A stretch of DNA of 64,000 nt. Source: Desulfobacteraceae bacterium UBA2245 (GTDB lineage: Bacteria > Desulfobacterota > Desulfobacteria > Desulfobacterales > UBA2245). Position numbers and translations under genes: made by a program. The stretch's first letter is position 1. Every line of letters starts with the position of its first letter. The notes under the pieces were generated by a model. That model searched no databases, was not told the origin of the DNA, and saw only the letters and a list, made by a program, of their open reading frames with translations. Positions 26,486 through 35,982 of this stretch are shown here, piece by piece. Location of the stretch: contig DDYB01000025.1 in NCBI GenBank assembly GCA_002347265.1, forward strand, positions 24,925 to 88,924. Reading direction: 5' to 3'.

Positions 26486-29400
26486 ATGGCAACATCAGGA
26501 AATCAGATCATAATAGGCAAGGTCGTCGTTCTTTACGGAACGGTCAAGGCCGTAGCGCCGGACGGAACGGTTCGCGTACTCGGACCCAACAGCCTGGTTT
26601 ACGCCGGTGAACGGATCATCACCGAGAGCGACGGCAGCGTATCGATCGTGCTGAACGATCCTTCGGCGGGACAGATTGATCTTGGCCGGATGAGCGATGT
26701 GCTTCTGACCGAGGATGTTTACGCCGGGGCCGAGCCGGACGAGGTGACGGATGCGGTTGCCCAGGCGGAGCAGGTCGAGAAGGCCGTCGAGGCCGATGAA
26801 GATATCGAACTCGAGGCAACCGCTGCCGGCGGCGCCGCGGGTACCGGAACCCACGAGATCCCCATCTTCGATCTGGATGCCAACGAGGTCACTCCCGGCA
26901 GCGGCGCGGAGACCACGGGATTTACCTATGGAACGGTGAATACTCTTGAGGGCATTGTCACGCCCGAGGAAGCGCTCCCCCCCGAGCCTCCACCACCGGT
27001 TATGCCGACGATTTCGATCAATGACGTTACGGTCAATGAATCGGACGGAACGATCACCTTCACGGTTACGAGGACCGGTCAGACGGATCAGGCTTCCTCT
27101 GTGGATTATTCGGTAGAGCCGAACACGGCGTTAATGCCCGGCGATTATACTGCTGGCATGAGCGAACTTTACGGCACACTGAATTTTTCCGCCGGGGAGA
27201 CGACTCAGACGATCACGCTGAACATCACCGGCGATGCGATATACGAACTGACCGAGACATTTTATGTCAACCTTAGCAATCCGGTTGGGGCGACCATCTC
27301 CGACAACCAGGGCATCGGCACAATTTTGGACAACGACACACCGGTCGTTGTCGTTGCGGGCATTGAGGCTGATGATGTGACGGTGACGGAAGGAGAGGAC
27401 GCGGTATTCAAGGTTTCCATCACCAATGCGGCGGATGGCAGCACGGTGACGCTGAAATTGGCGGATGGCACGGCGATCGATGCGGACTACAACGAGTCAT
27501 ATTTCCAGTACAGCACGGACGGCGGTGCGACGTGGAGCGATGTGCGGGGTGCGATCAGTGTGGCTCCGGGTAACAGCACACTATTGGTAAAGACCGACAC
27601 GGTCGATGATTCGATTGATGAGAACGACGAGACCTTCAGCCTGACTGCAACGCTAAACAGCCTGAGCAACACCTACAGTGACAGCGCAACGGCGACGATC
27701 ATAGACAACGACAATCCGCCGACGGTATCGCCGACGGTATCGATTTCTGACGGTACGCCCGATCCAGCCATTGAAGGTACAGACGGTGCAATCACCTTCA
27801 CAGTGACACTGAGCCATGCCGCAGACCACACCTTGACGGTGAACTACAGCACGGTGGACGGCACGGCGGTGGCGGGTTCCGATTACATGGCCAAGTCCGG
27901 TACGCTGACCTTCGCGGCAGGCGAGACGAGCAAGACCCTGACCATTACGGTTCTGGACGATGAAATCTTTGAAAATTTCGAGGCCTTTAGTGTCGTATTG
28001 AGCAATCCTTCCGCTGGTTTGACCATTTCTGATGGCCAGGGCATCGGCACGATTCTGGACGATGACGCACAGGTTTCCTTCTCGATCAACGACGTGACGG
28101 TCCATGAGGCGGACGGTACGATCACCTTCACGGTGACCAAGGCCGGCGCGACGGCTTTGGCGTCTTCCGTGGATTATACGGTCAATCCGAACACGGCGGG
28201 TACGCCCGGGGATTACACGGCGGGCACGAGCGCGCTGGCCGGTACCCTGAACTTTGCGGCCGGAGTGACGACGCAGACGATTACGCTGAACATCACGGAT
28301 GACTATGTTTACGAGCCGACCGAGACCTTTTATGTCAACCTCAGTAATCCTGTCGCTGCGAACATTTCCGACGCACAGGGTATCGGCACGATTCTGGACG
28401 ACGACGCGAAGCCTGCTTTTTCGATCAACGACATGACGGTCAATGAGGCGGACGGTACGATCACCTTCACGGTGACCAAGACCGGAGCGACGGCTTTGGC
28501 GTCTTCCGTGGATTACACGGTCAATCCGAACACGGCGGTTACGCCTGGGGATTATACGGCGGGCACGAGCGCGCTGACCGGGATCCTGAACTTTGCGGCC
28601 GGAGTGACGACGCAGACGATCACGCTGAACATCACCGACGACATGGTTTACGAGCCGACCGAGACCTTTACCGTTGACTTGAGCAATGCTGCGGAAGCCA
28701 CGATCTCCGATGCACAGGGCATCGGCACGATTCTGGACAATGACGCGCAGCCTTCCTTCTCGATCAACGACATGACGGTCAATGAGGCGGACGGTACGAT
28801 CACCTTCACGGTGACCAAGACCGGAGCGACGGCTTTGGCGTCTTCCGTGGATTACACGGTCAATCCGAACACGGCGGTTACGCCTGGGGATTATACGGCG
28901 GGCACGAGCGCGCTGACCGGGATCCTGAACTTTGCGGCCGGAGTGACGACGCAGACGATCACGCTGAACATCACGGATGACTATGTTTACGAGCCGACCG
29001 AGACCTTTACCGTCGACTTGAGCAATGCCGTGGAAGCCACGATCTCCGATGCACAGGGCGTTGGCACGATTCTGGACGACGACGCACAGGTTTTCTTCTC
29101 GATTAACGACGTGACGGTTCACGAGGCGGACGGTACGATCACCTTCACGGTGACGAAGACCGGAGCGACGGCTTTGGCGTCCTCTGTGGAATACACGGTC
29201 AATCCGAACACGGCGGTTACGCCGGGGGATTACGCGGCTGGGACGAGCGCGCTGACCGGGACCCTGACCTTTGCGGCCGGAGTGACGACGCAGGCGATCA
29301 CGCTGAACATCACGGATGACTATGTTTACGAGCCGACCGAGACCTTTACCGTCGACTTGAGCAATGCCGTGGAAGCCACGATCTCCGATGCACAGGGCGT

Positions 29401-31129
29401 TGGCACGATTCTGGACGACGACGCGAAGCCTGCTTTTTCGATTAACGACGTGACGGTTCACGAGGCGGACGGTACGATCACCTTTACGGTGACGAAGACC
29501 GGAGCGACGGCTTTGGCGTCCTCTGTGGAATACACGGTCAATCCGAACACGGCGGTTACGCCGGGGGATTACGCGGCTGGGACGAGCGCGCTGACGGGGA
29601 CCCTGACCTTTGCGGCCGGAGTGACGACGCAGGCGATCACGCTGAACATCACCGACGACATGGTTTACGAGCCGACCGAGACCTTCTATGTCAACCTGAG
29701 CAACCCGGTTAACGCGACGATCTCCGATGCACAGGGCATCGGCACGATTCTGGACGACGACAGCCTGCCGATCGCCACACCGGACAACGATGTGACGGTC
29801 TTTGAAAAAGCCCTTGATTTGAACCAGGATGGCGCTGACCTGGCTGCAGGTACGGTGAAAGGAACCGATCCGACCAGCACGGGCGAAACCGACAGCAGCA
29901 ATACCCTGGTGGGATCGGTGAGCGGCGGCGCGGGCGGCTATACCTATAGTCTGGTCGGAAGCCCCAATGGAACCTACGGTGTGATCCAGATTAACTCCGA
30001 TGGTACTTATGTCTATACCTTGACCAAGCCGGTAACAACGACCCCGGCGGCAAATGATGGGGTGTCTACCGAAGTAAGGGAAAGTTTTACGTATCAGGTG
30101 ATGGATTCCGCTGGCCAGACCGCGACAAGCACTATTTCGGTGAATATTGTCGACGACGTGCCGGTGGCAACGGACAGCGATGGCACTATCCTGAATACAG
30201 CCGGTGAAGTCCTGCCAGACGTTTTGTCCTATGACACGGGCGCAGACGGTCTCGGCGGCGTCACACTTTCCGCGCCGACGGCAACCTCGGAAGGTTCTCC
30301 GATCACGCTGAAATCCCAGGGCGCAACCGTGGTATGGGAAGCCAGTGATGCAAATGGAGATGGTGTGGATGAGCTGTACGGATATGTCGAAGATGGCACC
30401 AGCCCAGGCTACGATGCAGCGGATCGCCTGGTGATGGAACTGGCTCCGGATTCTCCTGATGCATACCCGGAGGATGGCACTTATTCGCTCACGCTTCATG
30501 ATACCGTCGACCTGCCGGCGGATAGCACAACCATTTCTTTCACCGGCATTACTGCCGGCGGGCCTATCACGGAAATTTCGGTTGCAGGACAGATGCTGAT
30601 TTCTGCGGTCGTTCCCGGAACATACGTAAACGCCAGCGGATACATCGGTATCGGTAACAACGTCATGGATGCCGGCGAAATCGTAAGTTATGAGTTCGGA
30701 ACGGTCAGCGAGAGCGGAGGGGATCTCTATATCGCCGATGCTGACAAAATTCTGGTCAATGACCTTAAATTAGAATTGAAAGATACAGGAAGCGGAACCG
30801 ACAGCTTCAACTGGACGGCGTACGGTGCAGACGGGACGACTGTGGTGGGCAGCGGCTCCATGACGGTCCCCGACGGTGCGACCGAGTCGGGTGTCATTCA
30901 CGCTGCTCAGGATTTTTACAAGATCGTCATTACCATGACGGATGGCGCTTTCAAGGTCGGCGGCGTCACCTACACCGAAGAAGGGGATGCGCATGATGTC
31001 GATCTTCATTTCAACTACAGCGTTGCCGACGGAGACGGAGACGTCATAGACGGTGCATTCGATGTGACCGTTACCGAAGACATGATGAATTCGTTGTTGG
31101 GTGATCCTGATCCTGATGCAAACAGTTAA
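26486..31129 (+). CDS. lapA: LapA-like giant surface adhesin with Calx-beta repeats
   Basis: 1547 residues. Residues 1-110 form the N-terminal retention module (IGKVVVLYGTVKAVAPDGTV, SLVYAGERIIT, DVLLTEDVYAG) that plugs the outer-membrane channel. The LapG site TAAG is at 112-115 in ELEATAAGGAAG. Residues 170-1095 are Calx-beta-type repeats ending in DDD/DND: three divergent copies and then five near-identical ones (113 residues each). The C-terminal part holds VCBS/T1SS-143-like repeats (GDGDVIDGAFDVTVTED) and ends in LLGDPDPDANS. No RTX nonapeptides are seen, and the C-terminus is short for the family. It should be secreted by LapBCE and held at the cell surface. Confidence 0.85.
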   Translation: MATSGNQIIIGKVVVLYGTVKAVAPDGTVRVLGPNSLVYAGERIITESDGSVSIVLNDPSAGQIDLGRMSDVLLTEDVYAGAEPDEVTDAVAQAEQVEKAVEADEDIELEATAAGGAAGTGTHEIPIFDLDANEVTPGSGAETTGFTYGTVNTLEGIVTPEEALPPEPPPPVMPTISINDVTVNESDGTITFTVTRTGQTDQASSVDYSVEPNTALMPGDYTAGMSELYGTLNFSAGETTQTITLNITGDAIYELTETFYVNLSNPVGATISDNQGIGTILDNDTPVVVVAGIEADDVTVTEGEDAVFKVSITNAADGSTVTLKLADGTAIDADYNESYFQYSTDGGATWSDVRGAISVAPGNSTLLVKTDTVDDSIDENDETFSLTATLNSLSNTYSDSATATIIDNDNPPTVSPTVSISDGTPDPAIEGTDGAITFTVTLSHAADHTLTVNYSTVDGTAVAGSDYMAKSGTLTFAAGETSKTLTITVLDDEIFENFEAFSVVLSNPSAGLTISDGQGIGTILDDDAQVSFSINDVTVHEADGTITFTVTKAGATALASSVDYTVNPNTAGTPGDYTAGTSALAGTLNFAAGVTTQTITLNITDDYVYEPTETFYVNLSNPVAANISDAQGIGTILDDDAKPAFSINDMTVNEADGTITFTVTKTGATALASSVDYTVNPNTAVTPGDYTAGTSALTGILNFAAGVTTQTITLNITDDMVYEPTETFTVDLSNAAEATISDAQGIGTILDNDAQPSFSINDMTVNEADGTITFTVTKTGATALASSVDYTVNPNTAVTPGDYTAGTSALTGILNFAAGVTTQTITLNITDDYVYEPTETFTVDLSNAVEATISDAQGVGTILDDDAQVFFSINDVTVHEADGTITFTVTKTGATALASSVEYTVNPNTAVTPGDYAAGTSALTGTLTFAAGVTTQAITLNITDDYVYEPTETFTVDLSNAVEATISDAQGVGTILDDDAKPAFSINDVTVHEADGTITFTVTKTGATALASSVEYTVNPNTAVTPGDYAAGTSALTGTLTFAAGVTTQAITLNITDDMVYEPTETFYVNLSNPVNATISDAQGIGTILDDDSLPIATPDNDVTVFEKALDLNQDGADLAAGTVKGTDPTSTGETDSSNTLVGSVSGGAGGYTYSLVGSPNGTYGVIQINSDGTYVYTLTKPVTTTPAANDGVSTEVRESFTYQVMDSAGQTATSTISVNIVDDVPVATDSDGTILNTAGEVLPDVLSYDTGADGLGGVTLSAPTATSEGSPITLKSQGATVVWEASDANGDGVDELYGYVEDGTSPGYDAADRLVMELAPDSPDAYPEDGTYSLTLHDTVDLPADSTTISFTGITAGGPITEISVAGQMLISAVVPGTYVNASGYIGIGNNVMDAGEIVSYEFGTVSESGGDLYIADADKILVNDLKLELKDTGSGTDSFNWTAYGADGTTVVGSGSMTVPDGATESGVIHAAQDFYKIVITMTDGAFKVGGVTYTEEGDAHDVDLHFNYSVADGDGDVIDGAFDVTVTEDMMNSLLGDPDPDANS
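28082..29776 (+). repeat. Five tandem 339-bp near-identical repeats inside lapA
   Basis: Copies begin at 28082, 28421, 28760, 29099 and 29438, exactly 339 bases (113 codons) apart. Each begins with codons for SIND[VM]TV and ends with GTILDD/NDA. They differ at only a few positions, including long identical DNA stretches, which is unlike the divergent copies upstream. This suggests recent duplication or gene conversion, and copy number may vary. Confidence 0.92.
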
Positions 31130-31191
31130 AACATAACCTGAAAGTTGCGGCAGGCCCATGCCCGCCACAACTGGATATTTCCCAAAACCAG

Positions 31192-31226
31192 AGAGCGCGA
31201 TGGACTGAAAATGGTCAACGCGCTCT
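31192..31226 (+). terminator. Probable terminator after lapA
   Basis: AGAGCGCG (31192-31199) pairs with CGCGCTCT (31219-31226), with TTTCATTT following. It lies 63 bases after the lapA stop and 55 bases before the end of the convergent LuxR gene. A weaker hairpin (GTTGCGGCAGGC/GCCCGCCACAAC, 31144-31171, two mismatches) lies between. The T run is poor, so the terminator is probable only. Confidence 0.5.
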
Positions 31227-31280
31227 TTCATTTGAATAACGAGGGTTATGTAAGTCGATTCAGCTTAAGTATAACCGGGC

Positions 31281-31898
31281 TCACCCCCGGTTAATCAGCA
31301 GTGCCAAGCCGAGGCGGTTGCCGGTTTTGGTCTTTTCATAGGCGGAGGTCAGGTGGGCTTTCACGGTCCGTTCGGTGATACCGAGATCGGCGGCGATTTC
31401 CAGATTGGTCCGGCCAACGGCGACCTGTTCGGCGACGATGCGCTCCATTCGGGTCAGGTTGGCCAGTTTTCGGGTTACGGCCGGCGCTTCCTCCTTTGGC
31501 GCCCGTGCTGCTGCATCCAGGATCAGCCGGTGAATGAGCTGCTGGCCGAGCCAGACCCCCCCGTTGCTGATGATGCGCACCGCTTCCGCGAGACGCGCAG
31601 GCGAGATGTAGGTGTTTCCATATCCGGCGATTCCGGCTTTCAGGAAGGCGAGCCCCTCTTCCTCGTCCGGCCGATCGGAGAGCAAGAAAAAACGGCCTGC
31701 GGGGACCGTCTTGCGAAGCTCCGCAAATGCGGGGAGATCCACGAGTGAGCGGTGCAGGACGATCATGTCAAACGCCTTTGCCGTACATCGGCGCTTCACC
31801 TCCGCCAATGTTGCCGCCTGCTCCATCGGGTGAGGGGAAAGCAGATCGCTCCATCTCTTGATCACCGCCGGATTCGCACTGCTCAGCAGAATCGCCAT
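31281..31898 (-). CDS. LuxR-type regulator with degenerate receiver domain
   Basis: 205 residues. The C-terminal helix-turn-helix is well kept (LTRMERIVAEQVAVGRTNLEIAADLGITERTVKAHLTSAYEKTKTGNRLGLALLI). The N-terminal part has the length and strand pattern of a receiver domain, but the phosphoacceptor Asp is His49 (MIVLHRSL), and the acidic pair near the N-terminus is missing (ILLSSANP). It should therefore work without phosphorylation. It is placed 4 bases downstream of lapC on the same strand; similar regulators accompany large-adhesin type I secretion loci. Its target is unknown, lapA being the obvious candidate. Confidence 0.8.
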   Translation of the reverse strand: MAILLSSANPAVIKRWSDLLSPHPMEQAATLAEVKRRCTAKAFDMIVLHRSLVDLPAFAELRKTVPAGRFFLLSDRPDEEEGLAFLKAGIAGYGNTYISPARLAEAVRIISNGGVWLGQQLIHRLILDAAARAPKEEAPAVTRKLANLTRMERIVAEQVAVGRTNLEIAADLGITERTVKAHLTSAYEKTKTGNRLGLALLINRG

Positions 31899-31902
31899 AC
31901 GA

Positions 31903-33288
31903 TTATCTCTCTCTCAATGCCATGTGCTTGGCCCTCAGGACCGGTTTTAAAAGATACGTCAGAATCGTTTTCTTGCCGGTGAGAATGTCCGCCGTCGCAA
32001 CCATTCCGGGAATGATCGGCAGGGGGTTGTCCTCGGGCCCGAGATAGTTCCGGTCGGTCCGCAACTGGACGACATAATAGCTGTTTCCCTTGTCGTCCGT
32101 GAGGCTGTCCGCGCCGATGCGTTCGAGCTTGGCGTCAAGGCCTCCGTAAATCGTATAGTCGTAGGCGGTGATCTTGATCTTGGCCTCCTGCTCCGGCCTC
32201 AGAAAAGCGATATCGGAGGGTTTGATTCTCGCCTCGATCAGAAGCGTTCCATCCGACGGAACGATCTCGATGAGGTTCATGCCGGGCTGGACGACCCCGC
32301 CCACGGTATTGATCAGCAGGCGGTTGACCGTGCCGTTGACGGGAGAGCGCACATGCGTCCGGTCGAGCCGGTCCTTGAGGGCGATGGAGGTGGCGGCGCC
32401 TTCACCGAGCTGAGATGAGACCTCGTTCAATTCCGCCTTTGCCTTGTTCAGGAAGTTCAACCTGAGCTCCTTCAGCGCCACCTGGCTTTCTCCGATCTTG
32501 GAACGGACCCGGGGAATGGCCTGCCGCGTCGTTTCGATCTCTCCGAGCATCTCACCCGCCTTGCGTTCGGTCTGAAGGACTTCCATCTCCGCAATGGCGC
32601 CTTTTGCCACAAGCGGCCTCAGCAGAGCGAGCTCTTTCTGAAAAAGATTATAGGTCTTATTGAGCTCCGCGAGTCGGACGTCGAGCTCCTTCAATTCATT
32701 GACGCGCTGATTGATCTGTTCCTGCTTGATTTCGATGCCGGAACGGAGCTCGTTCTGCCGGGAGAGATAGAGCTGCTGCTCGTGCAGGCCTATCTCGGGC
32801 GCTTCCTTCATGACTTCCTCGGGAAGACGGAAGGACGTGCCGCTTGTTTCGGCCTGCAGGCGCGCCGCCTTGGCCTTGTTGGCGAGATACTTGGCCCGGT
32901 TCTCCTGAAAGGACGATGCAAACCGGGTGTCATCGATGCGCAGCAGCAGCTGGTCTTTTTGAACGGTGTCGCCCACCTTGACGAGGATCTCCGCGAGAAT
33001 ACCACCCTCCAGATTCTGAATGACCTGAATCTGTCCGGCGGGAATCACCTTGCCTGCTCCGCGTGTAACTTCCTCGATTTCCGAAACCGAGGCCCAGTAG
33101 AGGCCAGCGATGAACAGGACCAGGACCGTCCAGATGATCGCCCTGCCTCCCCGGGGGGACTGGGCAAGGATAGAGGTCCGGATATCCGTGGCGAAGTCGA
33201 CGTCTTCGGCCTTTATGCGATAAAACAACTCCTTGGGCTTCGATTCGATCTTCGACGGCGCCGGATTATTTTCGGTTGTTTCTGTCAC
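31903..33288 (-). CDS. lapC: Type I secretion membrane fusion protein (LapC, HlyD family)
   Basis: 461 residues. One membrane helix near residue 55 (AIIWTVLVLFIAGLYWASVSEIEEV), then a periplasmic HlyD domain: AGKVIPAGQIQVIQNLEGGILAEILVKVGDTVQKDQLLLRIDDTRF (lipoyl half), a long alpha-helical hairpin (about residues 150-280) and the second half VRSPVNGTVNRLLINTVGGVVQPGMNLIEIVPSDGTLLIEARI. It links the LapB ATPase to the TolC-like LapE. The gene is 4 bases from the LuxR gene and 15 from lapB. Confidence 0.92.
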   Translation of the reverse strand: MTETTENNPAPSKIESKPKELFYRIKAEDVDFATDIRTSILAQSPRGGRAIIWTVLVLFIAGLYWASVSEIEEVTRGAGKVIPAGQIQVIQNLEGGILAEILVKVGDTVQKDQLLLRIDDTRFASSFQENRAKYLANKAKAARLQAETSGTSFRLPEEVMKEAPEIGLHEQQLYLSRQNELRSGIEIKQEQINQRVNELKELDVRLAELNKTYNLFQKELALLRPLVAKGAIAEMEVLQTERKAGEMLGEIETTRQAIPRVRSKIGESQVALKELRLNFLNKAKAELNEVSSQLGEGAATSIALKDRLDRTHVRSPVNGTVNRLLINTVGGVVQPGMNLIEIVPSDGTLLIEARIKPSDIAFLRPEQEAKIKITAYDYTIYGGLDAKLERIGADSLTDDKGNSYYVVQLRTDRNYLGPEDNPLPIIPGMVATADILTGKKTILTYLLKPVLRAKHMALRER

Positions 33289-33303
33289 AGAGTTTTCTCC
33301 TGC

Positions 33304-35484
33304 TTACATTTTGAGCTGGCCTCTCCGCATCGCCTCGAGGACGGAGGTCTTGGGTCCGTCCGCCACGATGGTCCCGTTGTCGATGACGACAAGGCGATCC
33401 ACCATCTCCAGCAAAGAGGCCCGGTGCGTGATCAGGATCAGGGTCTTGTCCCGGATCACTTCCGCCAGTTTCTTTCTGAGCCGGACCTCGGTCCGGTTGT
33501 CCATGTTGCTTGTCGGTTCGTCCAGCACCAGTACAGGCGGATCGAGCAGCATCGCCCGTGCAATGACGATGCACTGCCGCTGCCCTCCGGAGAGCCCCCG
33601 GCCCAGTTCCCCGATCTCCATATCATACCCGAGAGAATGCTTTTTGACGAATTCATCGACGCCGGCCATATCCGACGCGCGCAGAATGGTCATGTCGTCC
33701 ACGTCATGGGTGCCCATGGTGATATTGTTGCGGACGGTGCCCCGGAAAAGCTGAATGTCCTGGGGAACATACCCGATGAACCGGCGCAGCTCCGTGGGAT
33801 CGATCTGGCGGATGTCCGTTCCGTCCATCGTGACCATGCCGCTCTGGGGTTCGTAGAGGCCCAGCATGAGTTTGCCCAGCGTGGTCTTTCCCGAGCCGAT
33901 GGGGCCGATGATGCCGACCTTTTCTCCGGCGCGGATCTCCAGCGTGATATTGTTGAGAACCTTGGCGGCCTGGCCGGGGTAGGAAAAGGTCAGGTTTTTG
34001 ATCCCGATCGCGCCGTCGAAACGGGCCCGGTGCAGGAAGGTCTTGCCCGCGGGTCTCTCCACGGGAAGATCCATGATGTCGTTGAGCGTTTTGAGGGCCT
34101 CCCTGGCCCGCTGATAGCGCGTGGCGAGGCTCACCATTTGTCCCATGGGCGCCAGCACCTGTCGGGAAAGGATAACCAGGGCGATCAGGCCGCCCTGTGT
34201 GAGGTCGCCTTCCGCGATCTTGTAGACGCCGCCGATAACCACGCCCACCACAACAACGCTCTGCCAGAAGAACGAGGCGTCATTGACCGAACTGGCCAGA
34301 ATCCTCGAACGGGAGCTCCACTGCGCGATATAGCTGACCGCCTCCTCCCACGCCCGCTGAATCTGGCTTTCGGCGCCCAGCATCTTGATCGTTTCGAGGC
34401 CCGAAAGTCCCTCCACGAGGATGGCGTTTTTCTGGGAGGATGCCTGGAAGGTTTTCCCGACGGCTCCCTGCAGGGGCCTCTGAATAGCCCAGACGTGGAT
34501 TGCCAGAATCGCCAGCACGATCAGAAAGAGCAGGACGATGTTCCCCCCGAGATACCAGACCACGAACAATCCCATCAGCATGAAGGGCAGATCGATCACG
34601 GACGTGATGGAAAAGGAGGTGACGAAATCCCGGATGCTTTCAAACTCCTGAAGATTCCGGGTAAAAGATCCGATGGACTTGGGCCGGACTTCCATTTTAA
34701 GATCCAGGACCTTCTGCAGCAGCATGGCGGAGATTCTGAGGTTGGCCTTGTTGCCCGCTTCATCGATGAAATAACTCCGCAGGGCGCGCATCAGCACGGC
34801 AAAGAAATAGATTACCGTGATTCCGATGGCCAGCACCCATAATGTCTCCACCGCGTTGTTGGGAATGACGCGGTCATAGACGATCAGTACGAAGAACGGG
34901 CTTGCCAGACCGAACACATTGATCAGAAAGGAGGCCACCAGTACATCCCGGTATATGCGCCAGGATTTGAAAACCGTTCCCCAGAACCAGTTTTTACCGG
35001 AGCCTAGACTCAGATCGTCCAGCGATTTTTTTTCGAGCCGGTATTTCGGGCGGACGAAGATCGTGTAGCCGGTATAGAGCTCCGACAGTTCGGCCCTGGT
35101 GACGATCTTTTCCCCCATGCCCGTTTCCGGCATCAGGATCTTGAAATTTTCATCCGCGGCGTCTTTGCCGACCAGAACGCAGGCCTGCCGCTCCTGGAGC
35201 AGCAACACCGCCGGAAGCTGCAGAAGGGAAATCTTGTCCAGGGGTTTTTTTACAACCCGGGATGAGAGATCGGCCCGGTCCGCCGCCCTTGAAAACAGCT
35301 CCACGGTGAGGCGGTTCTTCACGAGGGGCAGTCCGGAAATCAGGCCCGTTCGGGCCGCTGAACGGCCGTGCAGTTTCGTGATCTGGACCAGGCAATCCAG
35401 AAGCGGGTCGTCATGTGCGTCCATATCCCCTCCGAGCTTCCAGTCTTCCGGGGGGGCTTGATCCTTGTTTTCAGGACTATTCAT
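33304..35484 (-). CDS. lapB: Type I secretion ABC transporter ATPase/permease (LapB)
   Basis: 726 residues. Residues about 20-145 form a C39-peptidase-like domain (DPLLDCLVQITKLHGRSAA). A six-helix permease follows (about 165-450). The C-terminal ABC ATPase has Walker A GPIGSGKTTLG, signature LSGGQRQCIVIARA and Walker B VLVLDEPTSNMD, and a following TLILITHRASLL H-loop. The peptidase-like domain of LapB-type exporters recognises the substrate rather than cleaving it. It exports the LapA-like adhesin together with LapC and LapE. Confidence 0.93.
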   Translation of the reverse strand: MNSPENKDQAPPEDWKLGGDMDAHDDPLLDCLVQITKLHGRSAARTGLISGLPLVKNRLTVELFSRAADRADLSSRVVKKPLDKISLLQLPAVLLLQERQACVLVGKDAADENFKILMPETGMGEKIVTRAELSELYTGYTIFVRPKYRLEKKSLDDLSLGSGKNWFWGTVFKSWRIYRDVLVASFLINVFGLASPFFVLIVYDRVIPNNAVETLWVLAIGITVIYFFAVLMRALRSYFIDEAGNKANLRISAMLLQKVLDLKMEVRPKSIGSFTRNLQEFESIRDFVTSFSITSVIDLPFMLMGLFVVWYLGGNIVLLFLIVLAILAIHVWAIQRPLQGAVGKTFQASSQKNAILVEGLSGLETIKMLGAESQIQRAWEEAVSYIAQWSSRSRILASSVNDASFFWQSVVVVGVVIGGVYKIAEGDLTQGGLIALVILSRQVLAPMGQMVSLATRYQRAREALKTLNDIMDLPVERPAGKTFLHRARFDGAIGIKNLTFSYPGQAAKVLNNITLEIRAGEKVGIIGPIGSGKTTLGKLMLGLYEPQSGMVTMDGTDIRQIDPTELRRFIGYVPQDIQLFRGTVRNNITMGTHDVDDMTILRASDMAGVDEFVKKHSLGYDMEIGELGRGLSGGQRQCIVIARAMLLDPPVLVLDEPTSNMDNRTEVRLRKKLAEVIRDKTLILITHRASLLEMVDRLVVIDNGTIVADGPKTSVLEAMRRGQLKM

Positions 35485-35637
35485 TTTTTACCATCCAGGG
35501 CGTACCATCGTTTACAGCGCAGGGAATCCAAATCTTTTATCTTTCAATGAATTTTTTTACTATATATTTTTTTAAAAACTAATGCTATTTTTTGCACAAA
35601 AGAAATGCATTCCGACAAATCATCAGGGGGCAATTCC

Positions 35638-35967
35638 ATGTTGTACGTAGAGCGGGACAAAGAAGGCAACATCATTGCAATGCACAGCTCTCCCGGGCAG
35701 AACGCCGGTGAAGAAAAACCCGTTATGGATGAGGAAATCCTGGATTTTTTGAATAAAACCGTCAGCGCCGATTCCCGGAAGCTGCTGCTGTCCCTCTCGG
35801 ACATGGGGATCATCCGTCTGGTGGAAGACCTGATCGACCTCCTGATTCGAAAAAACGTCATTTGTTATACGGAACTTCCGGAGCAGGCCCAGGAGAAAAT
35901 CCGAAAACGCAAGCGGCTGAGAGAGACGATCACGCCCCAGACTTTGACGGTCGAAGATATCCTGTAA
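35638..35967 (+). CDS. Small conserved protein inside the lap locus
   Basis: 109 residues from the ATG at 35638, with AGGGGG seven bases upstream; an ATG at 35605 is in frame but has a poorer ribosome site. The sequence (YVERDKEGNIIAMHS..., VEDLIDLLIRKNVICYTELPEQAQEKIRKRK) matches small conserved proteins found in proteobacteria that databases sometimes label 'tryptophan synthase subunit beta-like'; no enzyme function is shown for them. It is antiparallel to lapB and lapD, sitting in the gap between them. No signal peptide. Function unknown. Confidence 0.7.
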   Translation: MLYVERDKEGNIIAMHSSPGQNAGEEKPVMDEEILDFLNKTVSADSRKLLLSLSDMGIIRLVEDLIDLLIRKNVICYTELPEQAQEKIRKRKRLRETITPQTLTVEDIL

Positions 35968-35982
35968 GTTCGTACGCATCGA

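Noticed and set aside
28082..29776. The five regular repeats as a CRISPR array
   Set aside because: The unit is 339 bases, coding, without spacers, and no cas gene is present.
27653..30499. Reverse-strand open frame of 948 codons opposite the adhesin repeats
   Set aside because: It exists because the repeats lack stops on that frame; its product is arginine-rich, periodic and has no domain, and the forward frame is a clear adhesin.
32782..34842. Forward frame of 686 codons opposite lapB and lapC
   Set aside because: Antisense shadow; LapB and LapC motifs are unmistakable on the reverse strand.
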